From Candidatus Synechococcus spongiarum SP3 (GTDB lineage: Bacteria; Cyanobacteriota; Cyanobacteriia; PCC-6307; Cyanobiaceae), in assembly GCA_001007665.1 (NCBI GenBank), contig JXQG01000003.1:1-60233 (forward strand): DNA of 60,233 bases. Reading direction: 5' to 3'. A model generated the notes under the pieces. The model was not told where the DNA came from. It ran no database searches and worked only from the letters and a program-made list of their open reading frames with translations. Both the position numbers and the translations under genes were made by a program. Below, piece by piece: positions 17,980-26,745 of this stretch. The first letter of the stretch is position 1. Each line of letters opens with the position of its first letter.

Positions 17980-18747
17980 ATGTCCATCTTCGCCAAGCTG
18001 CTGCCCACCGCCACAGCCTGGGCTTTGGCTGGCGCCTCCCTGCTTCAGCCTGGGCAAGCGGCCCGGCTGGAGAGCCAACTGGTGGATCGTCTCCACCAAG
18101 CGCTCAACAACAACGACACCGCGGGGCTCACGGCCCTGATTGACCAGGAGGGAACTCTGGACTCCCGGCAACTGACCGCCCGGCTGGAGCGACTGACGGA
18201 CAGCTTTGGACCACTCACATGGCAAGTGAGCCAAGGTCAGCCCCTCGGGGATGGCCGGGCGCGTCTGGAGTTGTCCGTCCGCGGCATGGGAGAGGTGGCA
18301 GGTGTTCTCTATCAGTTGGAGGTCACACAGACCTTGGCGGTCTCCAGCCACCGGGGGCAGATCCTCAGCCAGGAGGTGCTCAAGGAGGAATCATGGGTCT
18401 ACAGTGGCGATCAGCGGCTGCCGGTGACCCTGCAAATCCCCGATGCTGTCCTGACTGGCCAGCGCTACGACGTGGACGTGATCCTGGATGTCCCCCTCAA
18501 CAGTGGGCTGCTGGCGGGGGGCATTCTGGAAGTAAGCCCCTATACGGTGGAGACCATGGGCGCTCCCACCATTCAACTGGCCACTCTCAATGCTGGCGGC
18601 CTATTCAAACGCGTCCAGGCACCCTACACTCCCGGCGGCCAAACCTGGACCATCATGCTGGTGCATCCCGATGGCACGTTGATTGCCAGCAAACGGGTAC
18701 AGGTGCGTGAGACGCCTCCCTTGGCCACGCCTCCCAACCTCCCCTGA
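17980..18747 (+). CDS. conserved exported protein divergent from murG
   Basis: The 255-residue protein has a signal-like N-terminus (MSIFAKLLPTATAWALAGAS, cleavage near GQAA, ~27). The mature part has a nuclear-transport-factor-2-like start (LVDRLHQALNNNDTAGLTAL) then a beta-rich region (VTLQIPDAVLTGQRYDVDV), so it is probably periplasmic or lumenal. ATG 17980 has AGGAG nine bases upstream. It is separated from murG by 57 bases and is probably co-transcribed with the isomerase-like gene 10 bases downstream. Function unknown; the NTF2 resemblance is a guess. Confidence 0.75.
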   Translation: MSIFAKLLPTATAWALAGASLLQPGQAARLESQLVDRLHQALNNNDTAGLTALIDQEGTLDSRQLTARLERLTDSFGPLTWQVSQGQPLGDGRARLELSVRGMGEVAGVLYQLEVTQTLAVSSHRGQILSQEVLKEESWVYSGDQRLPVTLQIPDAVLTGQRYDVDVILDVPLNSGLLAGGILEVSPYTVETMGAPTIQLATLNAGGLFKRVQAPYTPGGQTWTIMLVHPDGTLIASKRVQVRETPPLATPPNLP

Positions 18748-18757
18748 GGTGGTCCCC

Positions 18758-19480
18758 ATGCATCATACGAGCCTGGTGATGCTGTTGCTGCTCCTGGGAT
18801 TTTCCATCATCCATAGTGGTGGCGCTGCCCTGCGGCTCTTGGGGGAACAGCACCTGGGTGTCCGGCTTTGGCGGCTGATCTTTGTGGGCGCCAGCCTGCC
18901 CATGGCCGTGCTGCTGGTGGCCTACTTCCTGACCCACCGCTACGACGGCCTGCGGTTGTGGAATCTGCAAGGTGTGCCCGGCATGGCGCCTGCCGTGTGG
19001 GTGTTGACGGCACTGGGTTTTGTTTTCCTCTATCCAGCCACCTTTCACCTGCTGGAAATTCCAGCCCTGCTCAAACCCCGGGTGCGTCTCTACACCACAG
19101 GGATTCTGCGCATCAGCCGCCATCCCCAGATGGTGGGTCAACTGCTCTGGTGCTTCAGTCACACCCTGTGGCTGGGGACCAGCTTTGCCCTCGTGGCCAG
19201 CCTGGGGCTCATGGCCCACCATCTGTTTGCCGTATGGCATGGGGACCGGCGGTTGCGCCAACGCTTTGGCGCAGCGTTTGAAGAGGTACGCCGCACCACC
19301 TCCGTGATTCCCTTTCAAGCGGTGCTGGATGGGCGGCAGCAGGTGGTTGCGTCAGAGTTCCTGCGTCCTGCCTACGGAGGTATTTTGTTGGCTGTGGTTG
19401 CATTCTGGTGGCTCCACCGCTGGATTGGGGCTGCCACAGCAGCTTTTAGCATCACCGGTCTGAATCACTTATTGCGCTGA
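18758..19480 (+). CDS. NnrU-family membrane protein, likely 15-cis-zeta-carotene isomerase
   Basis: The 240-residue integral membrane protein has about six hydrophobic segments and blocks typical of Z-ISO: LGFSIIHSGGAALR, YFLTHRYDGLRLW, FLYPATFHLLEI, LRISRHPQMVGQ and LMAHHLFAVWHGDRRL. Z-ISO isomerises the 15-cis bond of zeta-carotene with a haem cofactor, feeding carotenoid synthesis in the thylakoid or plasma membrane. His residues in IHSG and SRHPQ are candidate haem ligands. A strong GAGGTGG ribosome site overlaps the previous stop. NnrU proteins of other bacteria have denitrification roles, but the cyanobacterial context favours Z-ISO. Confidence 0.88.
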   Translation: MHHTSLVMLLLLLGFSIIHSGGAALRLLGEQHLGVRLWRLIFVGASLPMAVLLVAYFLTHRYDGLRLWNLQGVPGMAPAVWVLTALGFVFLYPATFHLLEIPALLKPRVRLYTTGILRISRHPQMVGQLLWCFSHTLWLGTSFALVASLGLMAHHLFAVWHGDRRLRQRFGAAFEEVRRTTSVIPFQAVLDGRQQVVASEFLRPAYGGILLAVVAFWWLHRWIGAATAAFSITGLNHLLR

Positions 19481-20080
19481 TATGGCTGGAGCCTGCCGTT
19501 GTGGTGGCGGTAATTTGACGTGGCACTGACCATTCTTGACTGATTGGCATCCGTCGTTTTCGGAATCTATAGCATGAACACCCGCGTTGATGCCATTGAC
19601 ACTCGCATCGACACCCTGGATTCCGAGCTCAACGACCCTATGGAGAATGTTGCCCAATTCTTCAGCGCCAGCAACAACTACTTTCGTAGTATGGACAGAC
19701 AATCAGAACAAGCGCACGTCTCGTCACATATCCTTTCCGGACCCCTCGCCACACTCCACAGTAGCAATCACGACAGATTTGGGTGTGGCGCGGATGCACT
19801 GCTGTATGGAGAAAAGTGTACCGTTTTTCCTTTCACAATGGCGCCAGGCAACACATTGAAATCTGACATGCGACCATGGCGACTCCAGTGGCCAGTGCGG
19901 TTGTCTTCCTGCTGACGTGCTGCCCGTTGCCTGCCGCCATGGGGCCAGCAGGGTTGCTGGCCTCATCGCTGATCCTTCAGATGCTTACCGCACACTTGCC
20001 GACCGGAGAAACACTCAACACAGGTTGATCAGGTTCGTGGCTTGATCGGTAGATCAAAAACACGAATCCCGCTCCCGATC
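19481..20080. other. 600-bp gene-poor stretch with a coiled-coil remnant
   Basis: Only one protein-like piece is visible: plus strand 19574-19640 reads MNTRVDAIDTRIDTLDSELN, a heptad segment like the fragment at 12861-13124. Downstream the frame loses heptads and becomes featureless to 19915. No RNA gene is recognised. In many relatives dnaJ lies beside grpE, but none is present here (inference from known synteny). Confidence 0.5.
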
Positions 20081-20986
20081 TCATGCTTGCTCATCAGGCC
20101 CTGGCCCCATGGACACCTTCACCATGGCATGGCGCAGCACCTCACCCTCCAGATGGTAGCCCCGCTGCAATTCTTCCATCACCACATCCTCTTCATACTC
20201 GTGGCTGCGCTCGCGCATGACCGCCTCGTGGAGAGACGGATCAAAGACCTGGCCCTTAACCTTCATGGGTGACACATTCAGCCGCTTCAGGACTGCAACC
20301 AATTGCTTGTATATTCCTTGATAGTCTTGGTGGACATCCTGAGCGCGTAGTGTTTCAAGTTTTTCAGGGGATAGGGCTTTGCGTGCTCTCTCAAAGTTAT
20401 CAACAATAGGTAATATCTCGTGCAAGACTGCACAAGTATATCGAAGTTTAAGTTTATCTTTATCACGTTCACTACGACGACGAAAGTTATCAAATTCAGC
20501 AACACGTCGCATGATCTGATTGTCTTTTTCCTCGAGCTGCTGCTTGAACTGCTGGCCTATGGCCTCCTGCCATCGCTCCAGCTTCGACACTCTTTCCTCA
20601 AGGGACGTCCCATGGCTTGGCGGCAGCGGCTGCTCCACGTTCTCAGCAGCCCCCTCCTGCCGTTGTTCCAGCTTCAATACTCTTTCCTCAACGGATTCCT
20701 CAACGGATTCCTCAACGGATTCCTCAACGGATTCCTCAACGGATTCCACGACGGATTCCACGACGGATTCCACGACGGACTCCCCAGGGCTTGACAACAG
20801 CGGTTGCTCCGCATCCTCGTCCCCTTCTGCCCGGCTTGCGTCTTGAGCAGAGGACTCGGCCACAGACTCCGGGGATGGGTTGTCCCCGGATGGTGTGGGC
20901 ACGGAAACGTCAGAAGGGAGCACCTGGCCTTGACTGGGCCCTTGGTCGGGGGAGGGGATCGGCTGACCGTGGTTCTGACTGCTCAT
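20081..20986 (-). CDS. grpE: GrpE nucleotide-exchange factor with expanded acidic N-terminus
   Basis: GrpE releases ADP from DnaK. The conserved part is residues ~140-301: a long coiled coil ([20 protein letters not shown]), the four-helix region, and the beta-wing [15 protein letters not shown] with ...[17 protein letters not shown] at the end. Residues 1-140 are Ser/Glu-rich and contain a four-residue tandem repeat (SVEE/SVVE, at least seven units) encoded by 12-bp repeats. At 301 residues the protein is longer than usual GrpE (~190-250), almost entirely because of this extension. ATG 20986 is the natural start. It is divergent from pilB. Confidence 0.93.
   Translation of the reverse strand: MSSQNHGQPIPSPDQGPSQGQVLPSDVSVPTPSGDNPSPESVAESSAQDASRAEGDEDAEQPLLSSPGESVVESVVESVVESVEESVEESVEESVEESVEERVLKLEQRQEGAAENVEQPLPPSHGTSLEERVSKLERWQEAIGQQFKQQLEEKDNQIMRRVAEFDNFRRRSERDKDKLKLRYTCAVLHEILPIVDNFERARKALSPEKLETLRAQDVHQDYQGIYKQLVAVLKRLNVSPMKVKGQVFDPSLHEAVMRERSHEYEEDVVMEELQRGYHLEGEVLRHAMVKVSMGPGPDEQA
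20694..20777. repeat. seven 12-bp tandem repeats inside grpE
   Basis: Four copies of GATTCCTCAACG (20694-20741) are followed by three copies of GATTCCACGACG (20742-20777). All stay in frame and encode SVEE or SVVE units. Partial units flank the array. Confidence 0.97.
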
Positions 20987-21114
20987 AACAACGAGTGAGG
21001 GGCTGCTGGGGGCAACCCATCTTGGCGGTTCCTGGTTCCTGGTTACAAGATCTGGCTGTGGGGGGAAGGCCGCACTTCGTGGGAAGCCTGAAGACCAGTA
21101 CCCGAATTGGCAAT

Positions 21115-22794
21115 GTGACCACCCAGCCCTTCCAGCCATTGACACCAACCGGGCCAGGACCACTGCCGGAGGCAGGTTGGCAACTGGTCCACCAGGAATT
21201 TTGTAGTGAGCAGCAGGTGCGCACGGCCTTTCAACGCTGCCGCAACGGCGAGGACAGTTTGATCCAGGTCCTTGAGAATCTGGCTGGCCATTCCCTCTCC
21301 ACCCGGATGGTCCACAGCCTGCAGGAACACCAACGCCTGGAGCAACAGTTGCTCCATGGACGCCCCCCGGCCCATGGGCAGCAGGCGGTGAGTCCGGCGG
21401 GTGAACTGAGCGAGCCTGACGACACCACTGAGCAGAGCAGCCATGCCGAGGCCTCTGACCTGGCTGCAGCCGTGGCAGCGGAGGACACCTCGCCAGCCGT
21501 GGCCATGGCGGACAAGATCCTCACGGAGGCCCTGAGCCAGGGCGCCAGCGATATCCACGTGGAACCCCAGGACAACGAGTTGGTGGTGCGTCTGCGACAG
21601 GACGGGGTGTTGCAGAAGGTCTACAGCGGTTTGCCCAAGCAGGTGATTCCCGCCATCACCTCCCGCTTCAAGATCATGGCGGACCTGGATATTGCCGAGC
21701 GTCGCCTTCCCCAGGACGGGCGCATCCGTCGCCGCTTCCATGGCCGCACCGTGGACTTTCGCGTCAGCAGCCTGCCCAGCCGCTATGGGGAAAAGATCTG
21801 CCTGAGGCTGCTGGATCACAGCACAGTGCAGCTGGGTCTCGATCAGCTGATCACCAACGAGGCGGTGCGGGCGTCGGTCCAGGACATGGGCACCCGCCCC
21901 CACGGTATGGTTCTGGTCACCGGACCCACCGGCTCCGGTAAATCCACCACCCTCTATGCCCTGTTGGCTTTGCTCAACCAGCCGGGCGTCAACATCAGCA
22001 CCGTGGAGGATCCGGTGGAATACACCTTGCCCGGCATTACCCAGACCCAGGTCAACCGGGAGAAGGGTCTGGATTTTGCCATGGTTCTGCGGGCTTTCAT
22101 GCGCCAGGACCCCGACGTGTTGCTGGTGGGGGAAACCCGGGACCGGGAGACCGCCAAAATCGCCGTTGAGGCCGCCCTCACCGGTCACCTGGTGCTCACC
22201 ACCCTCCATTGCAACGACGCTGCCAGCGCCATTGTGCGCCTGCAGGAGATGGGCGTTGAGCCTTTTCTGGTGGCAGCCTCCCTGTTGGGGGTGGTGTCGC
22301 AACGGTTGCTGCGCCGGGTCTGCCCCGCCTGTGCCGTGCCCTACCGTCCCCAGCCTGAAGACTTGGCCAGGGTGGGGCTTCTGGCCAGTGAGGACACGGA
22401 ACTGTGCTTCTATCGCCCTTGCGTCAGCGCCCCGGGAGCGCCGGGCTGCAGCCAGTGCGGCGGCAATGGCTACAAGGGCCGGGTGGGGGTCTATGAGGTG
22501 CTGCCGGTGGGAGAGGAGATTGCCGCAGCAGTGGCGCGGGGCGTCACAACCGATGATCTGCGCCGCATGGCTGTTGCAGCGGGCATGACAACCCTGCTGG
22601 GCTACGGCCTGGAGCTGGTCCTCCAGGGCGTCACCACCCTGGAGGAGGTGGAGCGGGTGTTGCTGACCGACATGGGCCTGGCCACAGAACGACGGGCCAG
22701 AGCCCTCAGTTCCCTCAACTGCCCGCGCTGTGGCGCCGGGCTGCGGGATCAATGGCTGGAGTGCCCCTATTGCCTGGAGCCGCGTCCCATCTGA
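21115..22794 (+). CDS. pilB: type IV pilus extension ATPase (PilB/GspE family)
   Basis: This hexameric cytoplasmic ATPase drives pilin polymerisation. It has a variable N-terminal part, then [12 protein letters not shown], the Walker [10 protein letters not shown], the Asp box with STVEDPVEY, Walker [13 protein letters not shown], and the His box [15 protein letters not shown] four-Cys zinc motif (CPAC...[12 protein letters not shown]) is normal for GspE. A second zinc-ribbon-like CPRCGAG...CPYC follows at the very C-terminus. The frame opens at a GTG at 20995, only 8 bases from the divergent grpE start; GTG 21115 is a more plausible start, though neither has a clear ribosome site. Confidence 0.9.
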   Translation: MTTQPFQPLTPTGPGPLPEAGWQLVHQEFCSEQQVRTAFQRCRNGEDSLIQVLENLAGHSLSTRMVHSLQEHQRLEQQLLHGRPPAHGQQAVSPAGELSEPDDTTEQSSHAEASDLAAAVAAEDTSPAVAMADKILTEALSQGASDIHVEPQDNELVVRLRQDGVLQKVYSGLPKQVIPAITSRFKIMADLDIAERRLPQDGRIRRRFHGRTVDFRVSSLPSRYGEKICLRLLDHSTVQLGLDQLITNEAVRASVQDMGTRPHGMVLVTGPTGSGKSTTLYALLALLNQPGVNISTVEDPVEYTLPGITQTQVNREKGLDFAMVLRAFMRQDPDVLLVGETRDRETAKIAVEAALTGHLVLTTLHCNDAASAIVRLQEMGVEPFLVAASLLGVVSQRLLRRVCPACAVPYRPQPEDLARVGLLASEDTELCFYRPCVSAPGAPGCSQCGGNGYKGRVGVYEVLPVGEEIAAAVARGVTTDDLRRMAVAAGMTTLLGYGLELVLQGVTTLEEVERVLLTDMGLATERRARALSSLNCPRCGAGLRDQWLECPYCLEPRPI

Positions 22795-24014
22795 TGCCAA
22801 CCATGCGTTACACCGCCACCTGTCGAGATCAGCGGGGCGCCGCCAAAACCGTGGAGCTGGCGGCCGCCAGCCTCGTGAAGGCGCGCCGCATCCTGCAGCG
22901 CCGCCAGTTGACGCCCCTCAAGATTCAGGCCTTGCCGGAGCGCCCCCCGTCAGGGTGGACGTTCACGCTCCAGCGCTCACCCAGCCGTCGGGAACGGGCT
23001 GTCTGGGCCAGCAAGCTTTCCGCCCTGGTGGGCGCCGGCGTGCCCATTGTGCGGAGCCTGGATCTGGTGGCCGATCAGCAGCGCTCACCTCTGTTCAAGC
23101 GGGCGTTGGCCGCCGTCTCCCTGGACGTGCGCCAGGGAGACAGCCTGGGGGCAGCCATGAAGCGCTGGCCTCAGGTGTTTGACGCCATGACCGTGGCCAT
23201 GGTCATGGCGGGGGAGGCCGCCGGGGTGATGGACGAGGTGCTGGCCCACCTGGCCATGGTTCAGGAGAGCAACGCCAAGCTGGAAAGCCAACTCCAGCAG
23301 GCCATCACCTATCCCTTGATGATTTTGATCATGGCCGTGGGAGCCTTTCTGGGCATGACCCTCTTCCTCATTCCCACCTTTGCCGGAGTCTTTGCCGAAC
23401 TGGGCGCCGAGCTGCCGCTGTTTACACAGGTGATGGTGAATCTGAGCCACTGGCTGCGCTCACCGTGGGCCGTGGCGGCTTTGGTGGTGCTGCTCCTGGC
23501 CCTTGCAGGGCTCTCCATGGCCCGCAACACCCCCCGCGGTCGCCGGCAATGGGATCAGTGGACCTTGACCCTGGTGGTGTTCGGTGCGCTGCTGCGCAAG
23601 ACCGCCACGGCCCAGTTCTGCCGCACATTGGCTTGCCTCACCCGGGCGGGTGTGCCTATTCTTTCCGCCATGGACATTGCCCGGGCCGTTCTCCGCAACG
23701 GGGTTATCGACCGGGCTGTTGCCCAGGCTCAACACGGGTTGGAAGAAGGGGAGCTGCTGAGCACCGCCCTCGGGGCCCAGAACGTGTTCCCCCACACGGC
23801 CATCACCATGGTGGCCATCGGCGAAGAAACCGGCCGGATGCACGTCATGCTGGCCAAAATTGCCGACTTTTACGAAGCGGAGGTCACCACTACCCTCAAG
23901 ACCCTCACCGCCATGGTGGAACCCCTGATGATTCTTGTAGTGGGCGGCATTGTGGGTTCCATCCTGATGGCCATGTACCTGCCCATGCTCACCGTGTTCG
24001 ACCAGATCCAGTAG
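22794..24014 (+). CDS. pilC: type IV pilus inner-membrane platform protein (PilC/GspF)
   Basis: PilC anchors the pilus machine in the plasma membrane and couples to PilB. The 406-residue protein has two repeated GspF domains (~65-190 and ~265-390), each with RKL/TLACLTRAGVPILSAMD-like starts, and three hydrophobic segments (~170-195, ~220-240, ~375-400). Its ATG overlaps the pilB stop by one base (TGATG), so expression is coupled. pilT, often between or near these genes in relatives, is not in this unit. After it comes a short tandem duplication and a convergent methylase gene. Confidence 0.92.
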   Translation: MPTMRYTATCRDQRGAAKTVELAAASLVKARRILQRRQLTPLKIQALPERPPSGWTFTLQRSPSRRERAVWASKLSALVGAGVPIVRSLDLVADQQRSPLFKRALAAVSLDVRQGDSLGAAMKRWPQVFDAMTVAMVMAGEAAGVMDEVLAHLAMVQESNAKLESQLQQAITYPLMILIMAVGAFLGMTLFLIPTFAGVFAELGAELPLFTQVMVNLSHWLRSPWAVAALVVLLLALAGLSMARNTPRGRRQWDQWTLTLVVFGALLRKTATAQFCRTLACLTRAGVPILSAMDIARAVLRNGVIDRAVAQAQHGLEEGELLSTALGAQNVFPHTAITMVAIGEETGRMHVMLAKIADFYEAEVTTTLKTLTAMVEPLMILVVGGIVGSILMAMYLPMLTVFDQIQ

Positions 24015-24025
24015 GGGGCTGGATG

Positions 24026-24047
24026 GATTTGCTCCAGATTTGCTCCA
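24026..24047. repeat. 11-bp tandem duplication after pilC
   Basis: GATTTGCTCCA occurs twice in succession (24026-24036 and 24037-24047), 12 bases after the pilC stop. Confidence 0.95.
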
Positions 24048-24082
24048 GTGGCCGCGTCAGCTCAGGGGAGAGAATTCTGAGC

Positions 24083-24985
24083 CTAGTGCGTCAGCAAGAG
24101 GCGGTCCGTTACAATTTCTTGCTCAAGTGTTTGTCCACCCATCTGGAAACGCTTGAGCATTGAGCGACCACAGTTCACGGCTGCTTCACGGGCAAAGAGC
24201 CCAGACGGTATGTCGTAGTTGCAGTTCATGCACCCAGACTTCTTGGAAGCGTCAAGGCTAAGGGCCACAAATACTCCTCGCTGCTTTGCCGCCTCAATTT
24301 TACGGAACATCGCATCGGGGGAAAACCCTTGAGCCCCGTACAGGATTGCTTGACTATAGTTATAGGGAGGGTCGCAGTACACAACATCTCCTTCGCCGGC
24401 CCGGTCCAGGGATTCTTCATATTCTCGATGGTAGAACCGGGTGCCGCGAATCCTCTCCGCCCATGCATCCACCCGACGGCTGAAAGATCTGTGGTGAATT
24501 GGTTGGTGTACCCCGCACGGCGTTGACATATAGCCATCCGCTTTGCGGAAGCGGACGACACCACCGTAAGCTGCACGTACCAGGAACAGAAAGTCCGCAG
24601 CGTTCGCCCTCTTGTTGTAACGTGCCTTGATCTGCTCATACTTCTCTACCCTGCTACCTTCCTGAGATTCCAGCCAGCGACTACGATACCAGCCCTTGAC
24701 CGCTTCGGGATCGCTTTGGAGCATCTGCCAAATGTCGATCAGCGGTTTGAAACTGTCGGCCGCCTCTGCACATCTGGGCGCCAGTACTCCAAGCACGGCG
24801 CCAGAGCCAAGAAACGGCTCATGGTATATTCGGAATCGGCGAGGGAAGAACGAGATGATGGCACGTGCAAAGCGCTGCTTGTTCCCAACCCACTTCAGGA
24901 GTTGCGAGTTGAACGGTGCCACGCCGTTAGTGGTGTTCTCCTCGCAAGCGAGGATCGGCTCGCTGAGGCTCAAAGGTAGCTGCAT
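24083..24985 (-). CDS. adenine-specific DNA methyltransferase, D12 (Dam-like) class
   Basis: The 300-residue protein has the D12-class motifs in order: LLKWVGNKQR (motif X), YHEPFLGSGAV (motif I, SAM binding) and VVYCDPPYNYS (motif IV, catalytic DPPY). It would methylate N6 of adenine in a specific site that I cannot predict. Composition is less GC-rich than the flanking genes and the gene sits between pilC and glucosylglycerate genes, both core, which fits acquisition by transfer. The divergent strand beside it holds a broken frame that may be the partner nuclease. The methylase itself looks intact. Confidence 0.9.
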   Translation of the reverse strand: MQLPLSLSEPILACEENTTNGVAPFNSQLLKWVGNKQRFARAIISFFPRRFRIYHEPFLGSGAVLGVLAPRCAEAADSFKPLIDIWQMLQSDPEAVKGWYRSRWLESQEGSRVEKYEQIKARYNKRANAADFLFLVRAAYGGVVRFRKADGYMSTPCGVHQPIHHRSFSRRVDAWAERIRGTRFYHREYEESLDRAGEGDVVYCDPPYNYSQAILYGAQGFSPDAMFRKIEAAKQRGVFVALSLDASKKSGCMNCNYDIPSGLFAREAAVNCGRSMLKRFQMGGQTLEQEIVTDRLLLTH

Positions 24986-25210
24986 GGCAACTTCATTGTT
25001 GGCAATTCAATAATACAAAAGTACTGCAAGCCAGGGATTCTGTCCAGGATGCCGCAGATCAGAGCACAGGGGGAAGGGTGGTAGATGACATTGCCCAGGG
25101 TCCTGGACCCATCAAGTGAGGGGATGATTCCCCTCGTCAGAAGAGAGTAACCCCCAAGAGAGCAGCAGTGGCCAGCAGGCCCAGCCTGCAATGGGTGCTG
25201 CCCAACCATC

Positions 25211-25821
25211 ATGCTTGAATTGCCCAATGTCTCCCCGATCCCCTTGTCTAGTGCGCTGGAAAGCCAACTGGACTTGTACCGAGACACTAAGATATCGCAC
25301 CCAAGGCACGGCAAATGGTGGCCGCTTTCAACAAGTTGAAGTTGGGTGATGATCTTCTCACATCGGGTAGATTGGCGACTGAGCTCGCGCAGGATCTCGA
25401 AGGGCACTTTGAGGAGCGCACCCATGCTCTGAGCAATGAGGTCGAGCCAAAGCTGATGAACGCCAATCAGGCCAGGAGCTTGTTTGATGTTACATGGCAG
25501 CAGTTTGACCACAAGTGCCCAATTCCCATGAACAAGCAAAAAGTGAGAGGAAGGCAAAAGCATTCTTCACCGCCCTTGTCAATAGGATAATTGAACGTCA
25601 CTCGCAGGGCCTGCCTTACGACTATGATCCTGGAAGATCGACAACAATTACCCGCGCCAATGCTCCTCTCAGACGGCAAGTCCTATCTCTGCCGAATATT
25701 CGACATGCTTCACATGGGTTATGTAGATGTAGATAAGGTTCTGTTGGGCCGCGAGGTGGTCGAAGAGATGCCCCGCATTGTCAGCGAACGGGTCACGACT
25801 GACTGGTTGCGATCCCATTGA
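25211..25821 (+). pseudogene. shattered reading frame next to the methylase, possible restriction endonuclease remnant
   Basis: Protein-like segments lie in successive frames on one strand: from ATG 25211 (LYRDTKISHPRHGKWWP), then 25315-25560 (LAQDLEGHFEERTHALSN, FDVTWQQFDHKCPIPMNK), then a third frame 25530-25670 (AKAFFTALVNRIIERHSQG, YDYDPG), and finally 25675-25821 (VDKVLLGREVVEEMPRIVSE) to a stop. The order and compositional continuity suggest one ~200-residue gene broken by three or more frameshifts. Its head-to-head position beside an intact methylase suggests the cognate nuclease, but I do not recognise a nuclease motif. Confidence 0.5.
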
Positions 25822-25898
25822 GAGCCGATTGCCTGCGGGCATCTGCAGCCTGCCTGGTCCAGACAGTGTTTGACGCAGACCGGCTGCCGTGAACCGCG

Positions 25899-26738
25899 TC
25901 AGCCCTGAGCCAGCCATGTGGCCACAGCATCTGCCCAGCCCACGGCATGGGAGGCACAGGCCAGTTGGTAATCTCCGGCGGCGATGGCGGGCCGAAGGCG
26001 GGGATGGGGGCCGTTGGCGCCGGGAATCACAATGGCGTGATCCGCCCCGTCCAGAAGCGCTTGATCATTGGGAGAATCCCCCAGAGCCAACACCGCACGC
26101 CGCCGAGGATCCGCACGCCGCAACACCTCCAGAGCCAGGCCCTTGTCGCTGCCGGGAGCAATCAGATGGGCAAAGCGGTTGCCCTGCAACACCTTGAGGC
26201 CCCGTGCCGCCGCCAGGGACTCCACCGCTTCAACGTCCTGATCCTCTGCCAACACAAAAGGCACGCTCCAGCAGCGCCGGGCTGCCAGGGCTGCCCCTTC
26301 GGGTGAGAGCCCGGTGCGGGCCATGAGGTCCTCTTGGGACAGGTCCTCAAGGGCGAAAAACCGGGTGTCCAGTTCTGCGGCCAAGGCGTCCAGCAGGGGC
26401 CGCAGCCGCTGACGGGGCCAGCCCAGAGGCACCACAACACCCCCGCCAGGGGTGGGTTGATGGGGCATTTCCAACTGCCAGCCCTCCGGGTGGGGAAAAT
26501 GGAGGGCGCCGCCGTTTTCCACAATGTAGGGGCTGCTGAGGCCTGCAGCGGCTTGGAACTGCTCCACCTCCTCGGCCGTCTTGCTGGTGCAGGGAACGAC
26601 CGGAACGCCCTGCTGCTCCAGGCGCCGCAAGAGGGGCGCCGCGGCGGAAAAGTCGTAGGCATGGTCCAGCAGGGTGCCATCCAGGTCGGTGACCACCAGC
26701 CAGTCACTGGCCACGGCGCGGGAGGAAGGGATTTGCAT
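25899..26738 (-). CDS. HAD phosphatase, mannosyl/glucosyl-3-phosphoglycerate phosphatase type
   Basis: The 279-residue protein starts with the HAD motif I WLVVTDLDGTLLD (nucleophile Asp) and has motif II VPCTSKTAEEVE, a Cof-type cap, and motif IV LALGDSPNDQALLDGAD. This pattern fits the MpgP/YedP subfamily, which dephosphorylates mannosyl- or glucosyl-3-phosphoglycerate to the compatible solute. It follows the GH13_18 phosphorylase gene by 7 bases and lies near gpgS, which favours glucosylglycerate as product. ATG 26738 begins just before motif I; a longer frame to 26840 is antisense to the upstream gene's end. Confidence 0.88.
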   Translation of the reverse strand: MQIPSSRAVASDWLVVTDLDGTLLDHAYDFSAAAPLLRRLEQQGVPVVPCTSKTAEEVEQFQAAAGLSSPYIVENGGALHFPHPEGWQLEMPHQPTPGGGVVVPLGWPRQRLRPLLDALAAELDTRFFALEDLSQEDLMARTGLSPEGAALAARRCWSVPFVLAEDQDVEAVESLAAARGLKVLQGNRFAHLIAPGSDKGLALEVLRRADPRRRAVLALGDSPNDQALLDGADHAIVIPGANGPHPRLRPAIAAGDYQLACASHAVGWADAVATWLAQG

Positions 26739-26745
26739 GGTGTGT

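Noticed and set aside
20694-20777. Possible CRISPR-like array
   Set aside because: Repeats are directly adjacent 12-mers with no spacers and lie in frame in grpE.
21043-22800. 585-codon minus-strand frame opposite pilB
   Set aside because: Fully antisense to a motif-complete ATPase; His/Gln/Gly-rich composition typical of the shadow of a GC-rich gene.
24970-25563. 197-codon minus-strand frame next to the methylase
   Set aside because: No motif and odd Cys/Leu content; it is opposite the broken plus-strand frame, whose segments look more protein-like.
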